The notes beneath the pieces were generated by a model. That model was not told the origin of the DNA. It saw only the letters and a list, made by a program, of their open reading frames with translations, and searched no databases. Shown piece by piece: positions 17,350 to 26,614 of a stretch of 64,000 bases of DNA. Source of the stretch: Symmachiella dynata. Lineage in GTDB: Bacteria; Planctomycetota; Planctomycetia; Planctomycetales; Planctomycetaceae. A program made the position numbers and the translations under genes. Numbering within the stretch: the first letter of the stretch is position 1; each line of letters opens with the position of its first letter. Where the stretch lies: NCBI RefSeq assembly GCF_007747995.1, contig NZ_CP036276.1:2161001-2225000 (forward strand). The letters are read 5' to 3'.

Positions 17350-17352
17350 TAC

Positions 17353-17411
17353 TTTTACTTATCCGTGTTTTATCTGTGTTAATCCGTGGCTAATTAAAAT
17401 CCGTGGCTAAT
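17353..17411. repeat. Right inverted end(s) of the AGCCACGGATTAACAC-type block
   Basis: TTATCCGTGTTTTATCTGTG followed by TTAATCCGTGGCTAA (to 17393) is the reverse complement of the start of 15350-15389, and a second ATCCGTGGCTAAT follows at 17399-17411. Together with the left end it brackets the hairpins and IS630. Confidence 0.6.
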
Positions 17412-17423
17412 AGAACCGTACAA

Positions 17424-18866
17424 CTAAAACAATTCGGTCAGCGGATAACCGTTGGGGAGGGCGTCGTAAGGGCGGCCTTCGCGGTCGTGGAATTCAAGGT
17501 CGTCGATCCCCATGGCGTGGTAGACCGTCTTGGCGATGTGCGCGGGGGTGACGGGGCGGTCGGCGGGGAATTGGGCGAAGCGGTCGGTGGCGCCATAGAC
17601 TTGCCCTCCCGACATGCCGCCGCCGGCGAAGACGTTGCTTAGGCAGTGTGTCCAGTGATCACGGCCGGCGCCGGCGACGCCGCCGGAACGACGGTCGCCA
17701 ATTTTCGGCGTGCGGCCCATTTCGCTGCTGACCAGCAGTAGTGTTTCGTCCAAGAGTCCGCGATCGGACAGGTCTTCGATCAGTGCGGAAAAACCGCGAT
17801 CAAATTCCGGCAGCAGGTTCTCTTTCAAGCAGTTGAAGTTGTTGCCGTGTGTGTCCCAACTGCCGGCGCTTTTGCATTTTTTGTTCAGCGCCGTGTCCCC
17901 TTTCCAGAAGACGGTAATGAACGGCACTTCGGCTTCGACCAGTCGCCGCGCCAACAGCAGGCTCATACCATTGATGGTTTCGCCATAGCGCTCTCGCAGG
18001 GCGGCTGGTTCCGCGGCGACGTTGAACGCCTCGGTGGTGCTGGAGGAGAGCAGTAGATTCACGGCTCGTTTTTGTTGGTTGGACCAAGTTTTGGGGGAGG
18101 CGTTTGTTTCAAAATCGCGGCGGGCCGCATCGACCGTGTTGAGCAATTCACGGCGGTTGGTCAGCCGCTCGGGAGAGACATCCCCATCCAGGACCAGCGA
18201 GGGGGCATGGAACTGAAGCGGATTTTCATGGCTGCCGTTGATGTAGAGCGGATCGAATTCAGGACCAATCCGCGCGGCGAATTGTCCCGGCCGGGTGTAG
18301 GGTGCCCGGCTTGGTTTGTGGGGCAAGGTGATCGCGCTGGGGAGTTGCGGGCGAGCCGGTTTTTTGGCGGCGACGACCGAACCCATAAACGGCCAATCGT
18401 CTGCTACCGGTGTGCGGTTGTTTCCCAATGTTACGAAGGTGATGTCCGGCGCATGTCCCGTGAGATTGTGGTAGTACCCGGCGTGGTGGTCGTTGGTGTT
18501 CACCGTGGCGCCGACTGATCGGACGATGTTCAGATGGTGCGCTTGTTGCGCGAGCAGCGGCAGGTGTTCGCTGAGTTCAATACCGGGAGCGGTGGTGGCG
18601 ATCGGAGCGAAGGGGCCGCGATATTCGATCGGGGCTTTCGGTTTCAGATCCCACATGTCGATGTGCGAGGATCCGCCACAGAGGAAAAACAGGATCGTCG
18701 ATTTGGCCAGTTTGCGGCCTTGCGGCACATTTGCCGCTGCTGCCGGGGCGGTCGTTCCCCAGGCCGTTCCCGCCAATCCCATGCCGGAGGCGACCAGGAA
18801 TGAGCGTCTGGAGAGCGGCGTATTGATCCCTTTTGTTTGCAAAGCAGCAACGTGGGGTGAACTCAT
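17424..18866 (-). CDS. DUF1501 family protein (Tat-exported), copy 1
   Basis: 480 residues with a twin-arginine signal (SRRSFLVASGMGLAGTAWG, arginines 20-21). DUF1501 proteins have an alkaline-phosphatase/sulfatase-like fold and are expanded in planctomycetes; activity is not established. Here FLCGGSSHIDMWDLKPKAP is the start of the fold, and the end carries SSEMGRTPKIGDRRSG and GRDHW, where the family's metal-binding residues lie. It is a lone copy, not paired with a DUF1549/DUF1553 gene, and its downstream flank is the repeat block with IS630. Confidence 0.88.
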   Translation of the reverse strand: MSSPHVAALQTKGINTPLSRRSFLVASGMGLAGTAWGTTAPAAAANVPQGRKLAKSTILFFLCGGSSHIDMWDLKPKAPIEYRGPFAPIATTAPGIELSEHLPLLAQQAHHLNIVRSVGATVNTNDHHAGYYHNLTGHAPDITFVTLGNNRTPVADDWPFMGSVVAAKKPARPQLPSAITLPHKPSRAPYTRPGQFAARIGPEFDPLYINGSHENPLQFHAPSLVLDGDVSPERLTNRRELLNTVDAARRDFETNASPKTWSNQQKRAVNLLLSSSTTEAFNVAAEPAALRERYGETINGMSLLLARRLVEAEVPFITVFWKGDTALNKKCKSAGSWDTHGNNFNCLKENLLPEFDRGFSALIEDLSDRGLLDETLLLVSSEMGRTPKIGDRRSGGVAGAGRDHWTHCLSNVFAGGGMSGGQVYGATDRFAQFPADRPVTPAHIAKTVYHAMGIDDLEFHDREGRPYDALPNGYPLTELF

Positions 18867-19153
18867 GGGCAGGTCCTTAATTCAACCGTAGCGGCGGGCT
18901 TGTGGAGGAGGGAGGGGCGGATTGCCAATCCTTAAAAAGTATCGGCGATTCGCTATTCGATTGTACAGTCAACCGGCAGGCTGCGGTAGTGCGTTTGTCA
19001 GCGCGGGCAGGGATTGTGCGCCTAATAGCCCGCCTGAAAAAGGGGCCATGGGCGACTTGTTCGACCGTTCAAAGAGTGTGACCGGAAAATCACTGCTGGG
19101 CAAGCCTGCAATCGCACCCGACTCTCGTACGTTTTTGGTTTTTCAATGGGCTG
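18867..19153. other. Intergenic region with a degenerate CACTGCTGG palindrome
   Basis: No gene seen in 287 bp. At about 19094-19116 the sequence CACTGCTGGGCAAGCCTGCA followed by ATCGCACCCG is a degenerate copy of the palindrome in which IS4 has inserted at 30055-31558. The rest appears unstructured. Confidence 0.45.
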
Positions 19154-20635
19154 CTAACGGGCGGTTGGTGCCCGTTGTTGGGGAATCATCGCTTTAGGAA
19201 GTTTGATTCCGACCGCTTGGGGCCATTCCTTTGAGGGCACGTCCCATGGTTCCGCTCGTAACGGTTCTGTCAGTGGGGTGATCCAAGATTGGTGTTTCCA
19301 ACTCCGCTCTACTGTCAGTAGATCCAAATCCGGGTCGAATATCAGTTGCGGTTTGCGACCGTTTAGCGAGAGGATCGATACCGCATGGATCTCGACCTTT
19401 TGAAGGCCCGCTTTGGTGGCGCCCTCGGCCAAGAACCGGGCGACTGCCGCGGTCTGTTCGGGTGACTTGGCGATGTCCAACAATTGTCGCTGTGTCAGCA
19501 TCTTGCTCACAGGAATCTGGACGATTTTCCCTGTCACTCCGTCGGTGGCGTAAAAACGGATGAAGACATCCTTGTTGTGTAGCATCATCCGCCATGCAAA
19601 ATTTTGCCCCTCTTCGGTCCACAGCGCATTTCCCGGATACACATAGTGACGCAAGGGAAAGATCAGTTGCCACACAACAAAAATCCCGACAATGCCCAGT
19701 GTAGCGCGTTGCAGCAGCGATGGCGTATGGCTGGCGGTGATTGCAGCTTTGGGGATTTTCAGCGAGGGGCGCCGCAACAGTTTCCGCGGCCAGTCGGGGG
19801 CGAAAAAGATGGTGGTTAGCAGAATCATCGTCCAGGGAAAGATGTCGATTTTGAACAGCACCGAATTCATCAGGTGGAAGATGACCACCGCGAGATACGC
19901 GAACAATCGCGTCCGCCGCCATAGCAGCAAAGGCACGATTGTCAGGTCCAAGACCAGGCCCCCATAGCTCAAAGCCCAGGCCACCCAAGGTTGGGCGAGA
20001 TAGGGGCCGATGATCGGGATGTGCGTTTTTTGGGGAATCCAGATGCCCATCGGCATCGCCTGTAGCCAGTCGCCATTGAGTTTGGCAATCCCTCCATAGA
20101 AATAGGGCAGGGCGATGAGGAACATCAAACTCCAGCGGCACCAGTTGGGCAGGAACGGGCTGGCTTTGTCGGGAAACACTAAAGCATCGACCGAAAAAGA
20201 ACGATGTGCCGGAATCAAGATGAACAGAAAGGCGAGCAGACTCATTAAGTAGTAATGATTCTGGTAGAGCGCTGCTTCGGCCAACAGTGTGTATGTAAAA
20301 GTGACAAAGAATAATATCGCACTCAGACGATAAAATGCTCCGAGGCCGACACCCAACGCGGCCAATCCCATCAGCAGATGAATCCGCCACATGCCGGTGC
20401 CACCCAGCGCCTGGACCCATTCAAAACCAAAAAAACTGAGGTGATACGGTCGATTGGTGAAGTAATAGTCGATCCAGCCGGAAGTGAGGACCAGTCCAAT
20501 GTGCCACAACGCCATGCTGGCAAACGCGACTCGGAAGAAGACCACAGACGCGCTGTCGCACGGTTCCCACAACCGCTGCCGCCATGACGCGGATGGCTGT
20601 GAGGCTGTGGCATGTTGCTCATCCGCTTGCGTCAT
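19154..20635 (-). CDS. HTTM-domain membrane protein (vitamin K-dependent carboxylase-like)
   Basis: 493 residues with about seven to eight TM segments beginning near residue 30 (VVFFRVAFASMALWHIGLVL). The HTTM domain is related to gamma-carboxylases; family marks here include NRPYHLSFFGFEWVQ, the turn IALPYFYGGIAKLNGDWLQA and WTMILLTTIFFAPDWP. The C-terminal soluble part of about 140 residues follows a last TM segment and could be periplasmic. Whether it carboxylates glutamate is not shown; many HTTM proteins have unknown function. It ends 287 bp upstream of the DUF1501 gene on the same strand. Confidence 0.82.
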   Translation of the reverse strand: MTQADEQHATASQPSASWRQRLWEPCDSASVVFFRVAFASMALWHIGLVLTSGWIDYYFTNRPYHLSFFGFEWVQALGGTGMWRIHLLMGLAALGVGLGAFYRLSAILFFVTFTYTLLAEAALYQNHYYLMSLLAFLFILIPAHRSFSVDALVFPDKASPFLPNWCRWSLMFLIALPYFYGGIAKLNGDWLQAMPMGIWIPQKTHIPIIGPYLAQPWVAWALSYGGLVLDLTIVPLLLWRRTRLFAYLAVVIFHLMNSVLFKIDIFPWTMILLTTIFFAPDWPRKLLRRPSLKIPKAAITASHTPSLLQRATLGIVGIFVVWQLIFPLRHYVYPGNALWTEEGQNFAWRMMLHNKDVFIRFYATDGVTGKIVQIPVSKMLTQRQLLDIAKSPEQTAAVARFLAEGATKAGLQKVEIHAVSILSLNGRKPQLIFDPDLDLLTVERSWKHQSWITPLTEPLRAEPWDVPSKEWPQAVGIKLPKAMIPQQRAPTAR

Positions 20636-20965
20636 GGAATATTGCCTTTCTGATGTTCCGCCGTGATTCTGTGCCCCGCGAATTTGTCTTCAGGACCGCG
20701 GTCATCGTCGATAATTGTTTCAGCATATCACGTCTGTTGCCGGAATTCTTCTCTGCTCAGTTCTGAGTTGTTGCTCGACTGTCAGAATTGAGCCCTGAGA
20801 CTTGTTCCCCGAGATTATCGGTTCCTCGCATATATCAATGGATTTCTATATGATAGACTGAGTGCCGCAGCTAAAGTATTCAAGCTGCAGTGCGTCGTTG
20901 CTTGCTGCTGTCTTTCGTTGTTTCGATTTTACAACTGCCATTCGCGTCATTGGAGACGAGCCGCG
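20636..20965. other. Divergent intergenic region, HTTM gene to DUF1501 gene
   Basis: About 330 bp without a gene. It is AT-rich near 20828-20862 and contains TATGAT (20851-20856 region), a possible -10 element for the plus-strand DUF1501 gene, but no convincing -35 partner was found. A purine-rich GGAGACGAG (20952-20960) precedes the DUF1501 start. Confidence 0.4.
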
Positions 20966-22318
20966 ATGTTTCATCGTCGTGAACTTTTGCAAATTGGTTG
21001 TTCGTCATTCTTCGGACTCGGTCTGTCGCAAATTTTGCAACAGCGGTCCGTTGCAGCGACGGCGAAAGAGAGCCGCGTAAAATCTGTGGTGCTGGTGTTT
21101 TTGACCGGCGGCGGCAGTCACATCGATATGTTCGATCCCAAACCGGAATCTCCTGAAATCAAAGGAGAATTCGGGCCGATCGCCACCGCATTGCCGGGCA
21201 TTAATTTTTCCGACAAGATGCCGGGACTTGCGGAGCGGGCGGGGAAATTGGCGATCGTGCGATCGATGGCGCATGGCGATAACCGCCATCTCTCCGGAAC
21301 GCACAATATGCTGACCGGGGCCGTGCAACCATTCACCGGCAATTCAAATCAGGACAAATCACTGAAGCGGTCTGATTGGCCGTCCATTGGTTCGTCGGTT
21401 TCCTACTTGCGGCCGCGGGCGGATAAATTGCCGAGCCAAGTGACCTTGCCCAATCCGCTCATCGAAGGCGTGTTGGTCTGGCCGGGGCAGCATGCTGGAT
21501 TTCTAGGTCCCAAGTACGATCCGTTCGTGCTCAAGGATGATCCCAATAGTGAAAAGTATAAGGTCAATGGCCTGTCATTGATCGACGGGTTGGATGTCGG
21601 ACGGTTGAAGCACCGGCAACAGTTGCTGCAGACCATCGAAGGGACGCCGACAGGCGTGAGCACTTCGCCAGCAGGGCAAAAGTACGCCGGTGAACAGGAA
21701 TTGGCGATGTCGATGCTGACCTCCTCGAAGCTGAAACAGGCGCTGGACATCAATCTCGAACCCGCGGAGACGCGCGATCGTTATGGGCGGCATCAGTACG
21801 GCCAAACGTTGCTATTGGCCCGACGGTTAGTTGAGTTGGAGATGCCGGTCATTCAGTGCAACATGGGGAGAGTGCAATCGTGGGATACCCACGTGAACCA
21901 CTTCCCGCGGCTGAAGACTATGTTGCCGGCGCTCGATACGGGCGTGAGTGCTCTGTTGGACGATCTGAGCGAACGCGGGCTGTTGGATCAGACGTTGGTG
22001 ATCTGCGTCGGTGAATTCGGACGGACACCGCGGATATCGCCGCTGGCGGGACAATCGGTGCCGGGTCGCCATCACTGGGCGATGGGCTACACAGCCGTGT
22101 TTGCCGGTGGCGGCGTGCGTGGCGGGCAGGTGATTGGGAAATCGGATGCGATTGGCGCGTATCCGATGACGACTCCGTATCACCCCAACGATATTGGCGC
22201 GACAATCTTCACATCGTTGGGCATCGATCCGCACATCATGGTCCCCGATCGCGAGAACCGGCCGCGATATCTGAACGAGGGCAAAGTGATGGACGTGTTG
22301 TACACCGGAGCCACGTGA
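20966..22318 (+). CDS. DUF1501 family protein, copy 2
   Basis: The start is set at ATG 20966 (MFHRRELLQIGCSSFFGLG), preceded by GGAGACGAG; this leaves a Tat-type signal with HRREL. The 450-residue protein has the DUF1501 features: FLTGGGSHIDMFDPKPE, the SWDTHVNHFPRLKT segment, CVGEFGRTPRISP and GRHHW. It is oriented toward copy 3, from which it is separated by a 96-bp gap holding two GC-rich hairpins. Confidence 0.88.
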   Translation: MFHRRELLQIGCSSFFGLGLSQILQQRSVAATAKESRVKSVVLVFLTGGGSHIDMFDPKPESPEIKGEFGPIATALPGINFSDKMPGLAERAGKLAIVRSMAHGDNRHLSGTHNMLTGAVQPFTGNSNQDKSLKRSDWPSIGSSVSYLRPRADKLPSQVTLPNPLIEGVLVWPGQHAGFLGPKYDPFVLKDDPNSEKYKVNGLSLIDGLDVGRLKHRQQLLQTIEGTPTGVSTSPAGQKYAGEQELAMSMLTSSKLKQALDINLEPAETRDRYGRHQYGQTLLLARRLVELEMPVIQCNMGRVQSWDTHVNHFPRLKTMLPALDTGVSALLDDLSERGLLDQTLVICVGEFGRTPRISPLAGQSVPGRHHWAMGYTAVFAGGGVRGGQVIGKSDAIGAYPMTTPYHPNDIGATIFTSLGIDPHIMVPDRENRPRYLNEGKVMDVLYTGAT

Positions 22319-22327
22319 GCGCGGTGA

Positions 22328-22403
22328 CCCCCCGGCAGAGCCGGGGGCTGATGGGACGATTGTGGTGGGACACCGTCTTTTAGCCCCCGGCTCCGCCGGG
22401 GGG
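22328..22403. terminator. Paired GC-rich hairpins between convergent genes
   Basis: Arms CCCCCGGC-aga-GCCGGGGGCT (22328-22349) and AGCCCCCGGC-tcc-GCCGGGGGG (22382-22403) are also inverted with respect to each other, so a large stem is possible. The position between two convergent stop codons fits bidirectional termination. It has no long T-run, and it resembles a mobile REP-type repeat. Confidence 0.5.
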
Positions 22404-22414
22404 TGGTTTCAAGA

Positions 22415-23707
22415 TCACGCAAACAGTTGTTCCACCGGTTTGCCGCCATCAACGATTTTCATCGGGCGGCCGAGTGGGCTCATGTTTTCCTTGTCGGACT
22501 CGACGTTGAGCGACCGGCAAACGGTTTGCAGCAAGTCGGGAACCGTGACCGGTGTCTCCTCGACGGTGGATCCATCGTCGGACGTTTTACCGATGACCTG
22601 TCCCCCTTTGATACCGCCGCCGGCGATGGCCGCGTTGAAGGCACGGGGGTAGTGATCGCGACCGGTGTTGGCATTGATCTTGGGGGTCCGGCCGAATTCG
22701 CCGGCCCACACTACGAGGGTCTTGTCCAACATGCCGCGTTGTTTGAGGTCGTGGATCAAGGTCGCGAAACCGGGATCGACGTCGCTCGCGTTTTTCTTGA
22801 CTCGCTCGAAGTTATCTTTATGCGTGTCCCAGCCTCCGTGGCGAACTTCGACGAAGGTGACACCCGTTTCGACCAGTCGGCGTGCCAGCAGGCAGCCGCG
22901 TCCGAAGTTCGAATTGCCGTACGCTGCACGGATTTCGTTGGATTCGGACTCGAGATCGAAGACTTCGACGTCGGGGCTTAAGACCAGCTTCGACGCTTTG
23001 CCGTAGACCGTTCCGTGATCGGCGACGTTGGTCGCTCCGCCGCGACCGGCGAATTCGCCTTCCAGCCGTTTCATCAGCCCCAGTCGCTTGTTGTAGCGGG
23101 GGTGGGGAACGGTCGAGGTAACGTTTTGCGGCATCTCGCCTGCTGTATTCACTGCAAAGGGTTCGTAGTCGACGCCGAGGAACCCGGCTCCGGTATTATC
23201 GTTGCGGCCGCCGCCAACTGTGACGAATGACGGGAGAGCGGCGTCCAGATTGCCGATTTCTCGGGCGATGTTGGAGCCCAGTGCCGGATGTTTGACGCTG
23301 CCCGAGGGAACATAGCCGGTGTGCATTTGATAGGTCGCGCGGCGGTGATTGCCTTCTTTGTTGGTCATCGAGCGGATCAGCGCGATGTCTTGCATCATCG
23401 TGGCGGTTTTTTCCCAGCCGTTGGCAATTTGAATGCCCGGGACGGTCGTGTCGATCGCTTCGGTGGGGCCGCCGTTTTCTGCTTCCGGTTTGGGGTCGAA
23501 TGTTTCCAGATGGCTGGGACCGCCGGCCATCCAGAGCAGGATCATCGACATCCCCTGTTTGCGAAGTTCCTCCGCTTGCAGGCTCATGACATCGCGGAAG
23601 TTCAAGGCGCCGGCTGCCACTGCTCCAGCGGAGAGCGTTTGCAGAAACCCACGACGTGAAAATCCGTGGCGGGAAACATTGACCGATTGGTGATGGAACA
23701 AGTTCAT
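22415..23707 (-). CDS. DUF1501 family protein, copy 3 (partner of DUF1549 gene)
   Basis: 430 residues with a twin-arginine signal (SRRGFLQTLSAGAVAAGA, arginines 17-18). Family features: LLWMAGGPSHLETFDPKPEA, RHGGWDTHKDNFERVKK, WAGEFGRTPKINANTGRDHY. It lies 99 bp downstream of a DUF1549/DUF1553 gene on the same strand, the usual planctomycete pairing, so both are probably co-transcribed. Enzymatic activity is unknown; a role in handling extracellular polymers has been proposed for such pairs but is not supported by this sequence alone. Confidence 0.88.
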   Translation of the reverse strand: MNLFHHQSVNVSRHGFSRRGFLQTLSAGAVAAGALNFRDVMSLQAEELRKQGMSMILLWMAGGPSHLETFDPKPEAENGGPTEAIDTTVPGIQIANGWEKTATMMQDIALIRSMTNKEGNHRRATYQMHTGYVPSGSVKHPALGSNIAREIGNLDAALPSFVTVGGGRNDNTGAGFLGVDYEPFAVNTAGEMPQNVTSTVPHPRYNKRLGLMKRLEGEFAGRGGATNVADHGTVYGKASKLVLSPDVEVFDLESESNEIRAAYGNSNFGRGCLLARRLVETGVTFVEVRHGGWDTHKDNFERVKKNASDVDPGFATLIHDLKQRGMLDKTLVVWAGEFGRTPKINANTGRDHYPRAFNAAIAGGGIKGGQVIGKTSDDGSTVEETPVTVPDLLQTVCRSLNVESDKENMSPLGRPMKIVDGGKPVEQLFA

Positions 23708-23806
23708 GTCAGTCCACGCTCATCGATTGAGTAGAATTGGTGATTTGAATACTGCGAATCAAAGAAGCCTTCGTTGCCGAAAGCTGGTTGAGAAGACCAA
23801 GCAAGA

Positions 23807-25663
23807 TCAACGTTTGGTGCGGAACTCGGTCGAATTGATCAGGCTCCATAGAATGTCCTCAAACGCTGTGCCGCGTTCGCCGGTTTCGGCAATGTATTCG
23901 CGGCAAGTTGTCAATTCGGTTTCGGTCGGTTCGCGGGCCAGCACAAGCAGATATAGTTCGGCCAGCACGTCTACGTCGTCGGAATAGGTTTTCAGTAACT
24001 TGGCCAAGGGTGTATTGCCTTGAGCTTTCACACGGCTGTTCACGAGGGGTGAGTTCATCAGGAACAACGCTTGCGGGACAGTGCCGGTGAGGTCCGCCTG
24101 AGGTGTGGAAGGATCGTATCCGAATGTGAGGGCGAAGGCGGCGCGTGGTCCCGCCGGGCGACGATACCCGACAGGGCGGCGATTCGCATTCGCGGGGCCT
24201 TCGGCGAGGCCGAGCACGCGGGTCAGGGCACTGTAGAGTTGGTCGGAGCGCATCCGCATGGGAATGGCAGCGGCAAATTGCGGGTCTGCGCCGGAGGGAT
24301 CGACCGGACGAATGCGGCGTTGATACGCCTCGCTGTTGGTGATGGTCCTTAGCAGCCAACGGACGTCATAGCCGCTGCCGACAAAACCATCGCTGAGTGC
24401 GTCGAGAACTTCGGGGTAAGCGATGTCGCGATCCGGCCCCATGTCGTCGACCGGCATCGTGAATCCGGCTCCGAGGAGTTCTCCCCAGATGCGATTGACG
24501 AAGGCGCGGGCGAACCAAGGGTTGTCGCGAATCGTAACGTAGCGGGCCAGTATGTTTCGCCGGGCTTCGTCATCCAAACCAACTTCCGGCTTTTGTCCGG
24601 CCACAAAAAAGGCAGGATCGATGCGTGTCCCTTTGGAGGTGGGGTCATCTAAGTCCGGCATGTAATACTCGGAATTGCGACGCCGGTTATTAGCTTGAGG
24701 GAGGGGTAAGTTTTTGATTTCTTCGGCGGACAAACCTTTGTCGCCATTTTTGTCACCGAGTTTCAGCATTCTCCCAAAAACGCGGCTGAGTAGTTTCCGC
24801 CGTTTGACTTCATCCCTTGTGAGGATCCCGTCGCGGTTTTTGTCCAACTGACGAATCAATTTGCCAGGGTTTTGTTGGAATTGGCCAAGTCCGCGGCCAG
24901 GTCCCGCTCCATCCGGGCGATTGTACGAAACCACCTCAAAGGTTCGCGGTTTGGAGTCCTTGATCACTCGTACGCGAACGCGGGGGAAGAAAGCGGCCAA
25001 CTGGTGAAATTGTTCCCGCTTCCAGTCATCGGTGGGATGATCGTGGCAATTCGCACATTGAATTTGGATGCCCAGAAAAATCCGCGAGGCCTCGGCGGCG
25101 ATTTCTTCGGCGTTGCCCTGGTGGGCAAACATCAACGCGGTCTGGCCTTCTTCGCGGACACTTCCGGTGGCTGTGATTAACTCGCTGGTAATTTTGTCCC
25201 ACGAGACGCCGTTGCGCAGTTGCTCGGCCATCCATTTCTCGAAGGTACCAATCATCAATCGCGCCCGCTGGTCGGTGGCGCGGGAAAAAATGACATCCCG
25301 CCAGTACCGCGCCCAGTTGTTTGCGTATTCATCCGATTGCAGTAGTCGTTCAATCAACTCGGCCCGTTTTTCGGGATTGGGGTCGAGGCCGAACAGCGTA
25401 ATGTCGTTGGGTGTGGGCAGGGTGCCGGTCAAATCGAAAGTCACGCGACGGAGGAAATCCTCGTCGGAAGCGGTCGGAGCGATCTGCGATTCAGTCGCGG
25501 TCAGATCCTGCTGGATGATCTGATCGATTTGTTGGGTGACATCGACCGCCTTGCGGGCTTTGAAATTTTTAGCCTGCAGGTCGACAGGAAGCGTGGACAA
25601 TAACCCCGCTGCAAGTCCCAGTACAGCAACGCGTTGGACAAATGAGCGTGTGGAGAATTTCAT
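23807..25663 (-). CDS. DUF1549/DUF1553 protein with inserted EF-hands
   Basis: 618 residues with a Sec signal peptide (RVAVLGLAAGLLSTLPVDLQA). The DUF1549 domain spans about residues 45-245 and includes the c-type heme-like motif CANCH at 203-207. Two EF-hand calcium loops follow: DKNRDGILTRDE (273-284) and DKNGDKGLSAEE (304-315), on a basic linker. The DUF1553 domain occupies the rest, with FVNRIWGELLGAGFTMPVDD and the C-terminal EREPTETEL-type block. It precedes DUF1501 copy 3 by 99 bp. The EF-hands sit between the two DUFs and suggest calcium-dependent interdomain control (inference). Confidence 0.88.
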   Translation of the reverse strand: MKFSTRSFVQRVAVLGLAAGLLSTLPVDLQAKNFKARKAVDVTQQIDQIIQQDLTATESQIAPTASDEDFLRRVTFDLTGTLPTPNDITLFGLDPNPEKRAELIERLLQSDEYANNWARYWRDVIFSRATDQRARLMIGTFEKWMAEQLRNGVSWDKITSELITATGSVREEGQTALMFAHQGNAEEIAAEASRIFLGIQIQCANCHDHPTDDWKREQFHQLAAFFPRVRVRVIKDSKPRTFEVVSYNRPDGAGPGRGLGQFQQNPGKLIRQLDKNRDGILTRDEVKRRKLLSRVFGRMLKLGDKNGDKGLSAEEIKNLPLPQANNRRRNSEYYMPDLDDPTSKGTRIDPAFFVAGQKPEVGLDDEARRNILARYVTIRDNPWFARAFVNRIWGELLGAGFTMPVDDMGPDRDIAYPEVLDALSDGFVGSGYDVRWLLRTITNSEAYQRRIRPVDPSGADPQFAAAIPMRMRSDQLYSALTRVLGLAEGPANANRRPVGYRRPAGPRAAFALTFGYDPSTPQADLTGTVPQALFLMNSPLVNSRVKAQGNTPLAKLLKTYSDDVDVLAELYLLVLAREPTETELTTCREYIAETGERGTAFEDILWSLINSTEFRTKR

Positions 25664-26258
25664 AGATCGTTCCTCGACAGCCTTCGGGTAGATTGCGTAT
25701 CTGTGGACTATAAGCAGTCGCAGCTGCTAGATGGACTGGGAATAGTTGCAGCTTCAGAATGGCCCCATTTCATTAAGCTGCAGAAGCAAGGTTATCACTC
25801 TATAAACCCTGTCTGTACCGAAAAGTTTCGTGAAGATCGAATAAAATCTTCCTGAGTGCTACAAAAAAGCAAAATCAGGCTGTTCCCCCAAAATTTTACG
25901 ATTTTTGCTGGTCGCGTGAATCCGAATTCTCGGCAAAACGCGAATTTTTGAGGATTGAGCTGGCTGACTGTTTGCCGAATCGCGATGATTTGCTATGCTT
26001 TGTTGCTCAATTACGGCGAATTTGCGCCGAAAAATTGTGCCTCAATGAAGCGGAGACGGCCTGCGGGCGACGACTTCTTTTCATGTGGGGGCTATCCCAT
26101 TGCGGTGACCGTGCTCGTTTGGTGACCGTAGTTTGGGACTGAGATGACACTATAACGTTCGATTCTCGCAGATGTTTCTGTTGGGCAGCTCTTCAAAGAG
26201 AAGCCATGTTAGAAACACGAGAATTGGGGATTCAGCCAAAATCGCCGAGGAGGAATTT
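25664..26258. other. Intergenic region upstream of rpsU
   Basis: About 595 bp with no gene I can support. It is AT-rich in its centre (25840-25960). A possible promoter is TTGCCG, 16 bp, TATGCT (about 25972-25999). It lies divergent between the DUF1549 gene and rpsU. The frame at 25948-26142 (64 codons) has no recognisable content. Confidence 0.35.
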
Positions 26259-26450
26259 GTGGTCAAACTGCGCGTGAGAGACAAAGAGTCGATTCAGGAT
26301 GCGGTCCGCCGCTTTCGCAAGCTGGTGGAACATAGCGGCGTGAAAAAAGAGATGCGTCGCCGGGAATATTATGAAAAGCCGAGCGATGCGGCTCGCCGTG
26401 CCCGCCGCCGTGCGGAGCGTCGCGCGAAGATGAATCGCACAATGAGCTAG
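26259..26450 (+). CDS. rpsU: 30S ribosomal protein bS21 (GTG start)
   Basis: The start is GTG at 26259, with GAGGAGGA at 26247-26254, an unusually strong ribosome binding site for this window. The 63-residue product runs [19 protein letters not shown] and ends with an Arg/Lys-rich tail. It has the S21 block [14 protein letters not shown]. bS21 helps 16S rRNA 3'-end function during initiation. Two hairpins follow the gene: CCCCCCGC/GCGGGGGG (26459-26490) and AATCACTC/GAGTGATT (26504-26527). Confidence 0.93.
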   Translation: MVKLRVRDKESIQDAVRRFRKLVEHSGVKKEMRRREYYEKPSDAARRARRRAERRAKMNRTMS

Positions 26451-26458
26451 TTCCCCGT

Positions 26459-26490
26459 CCCCCCGCGCCGAACTCAAGGTTTGCGGGGGG
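26459..26490 (+). terminator. Hairpin after rpsU
   Basis: Perfect 8-bp arms CCCCCCGC (26459-26466) and GCGGGGGG (26483-26490) nine nucleotides after the rpsU stop codon. No T-run follows, so it may be a stabilising or Rho-type terminator hairpin. A second hairpin, AATCACTC / GAGTGATT (26504-26527), follows. Confidence 0.5.
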
Positions 26491-26614
26491 CAAGTGCGGA
26501 AAAAATCACTCTGGGGCAGGAGTGATTGATGACAGCAGAGCGCGGCGCCGCTTTGTCTGCTGGTCTCGACATTGTCTGAGACAGGTCTGTAAGGCCGCCA
26601 AGTCGACCTTGGGC

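Noticed and set aside
25948-26142. 64-codon plus-strand frame upstream of rpsU
   Set aside because: No motif and a composition like the intergenic DNA around it.
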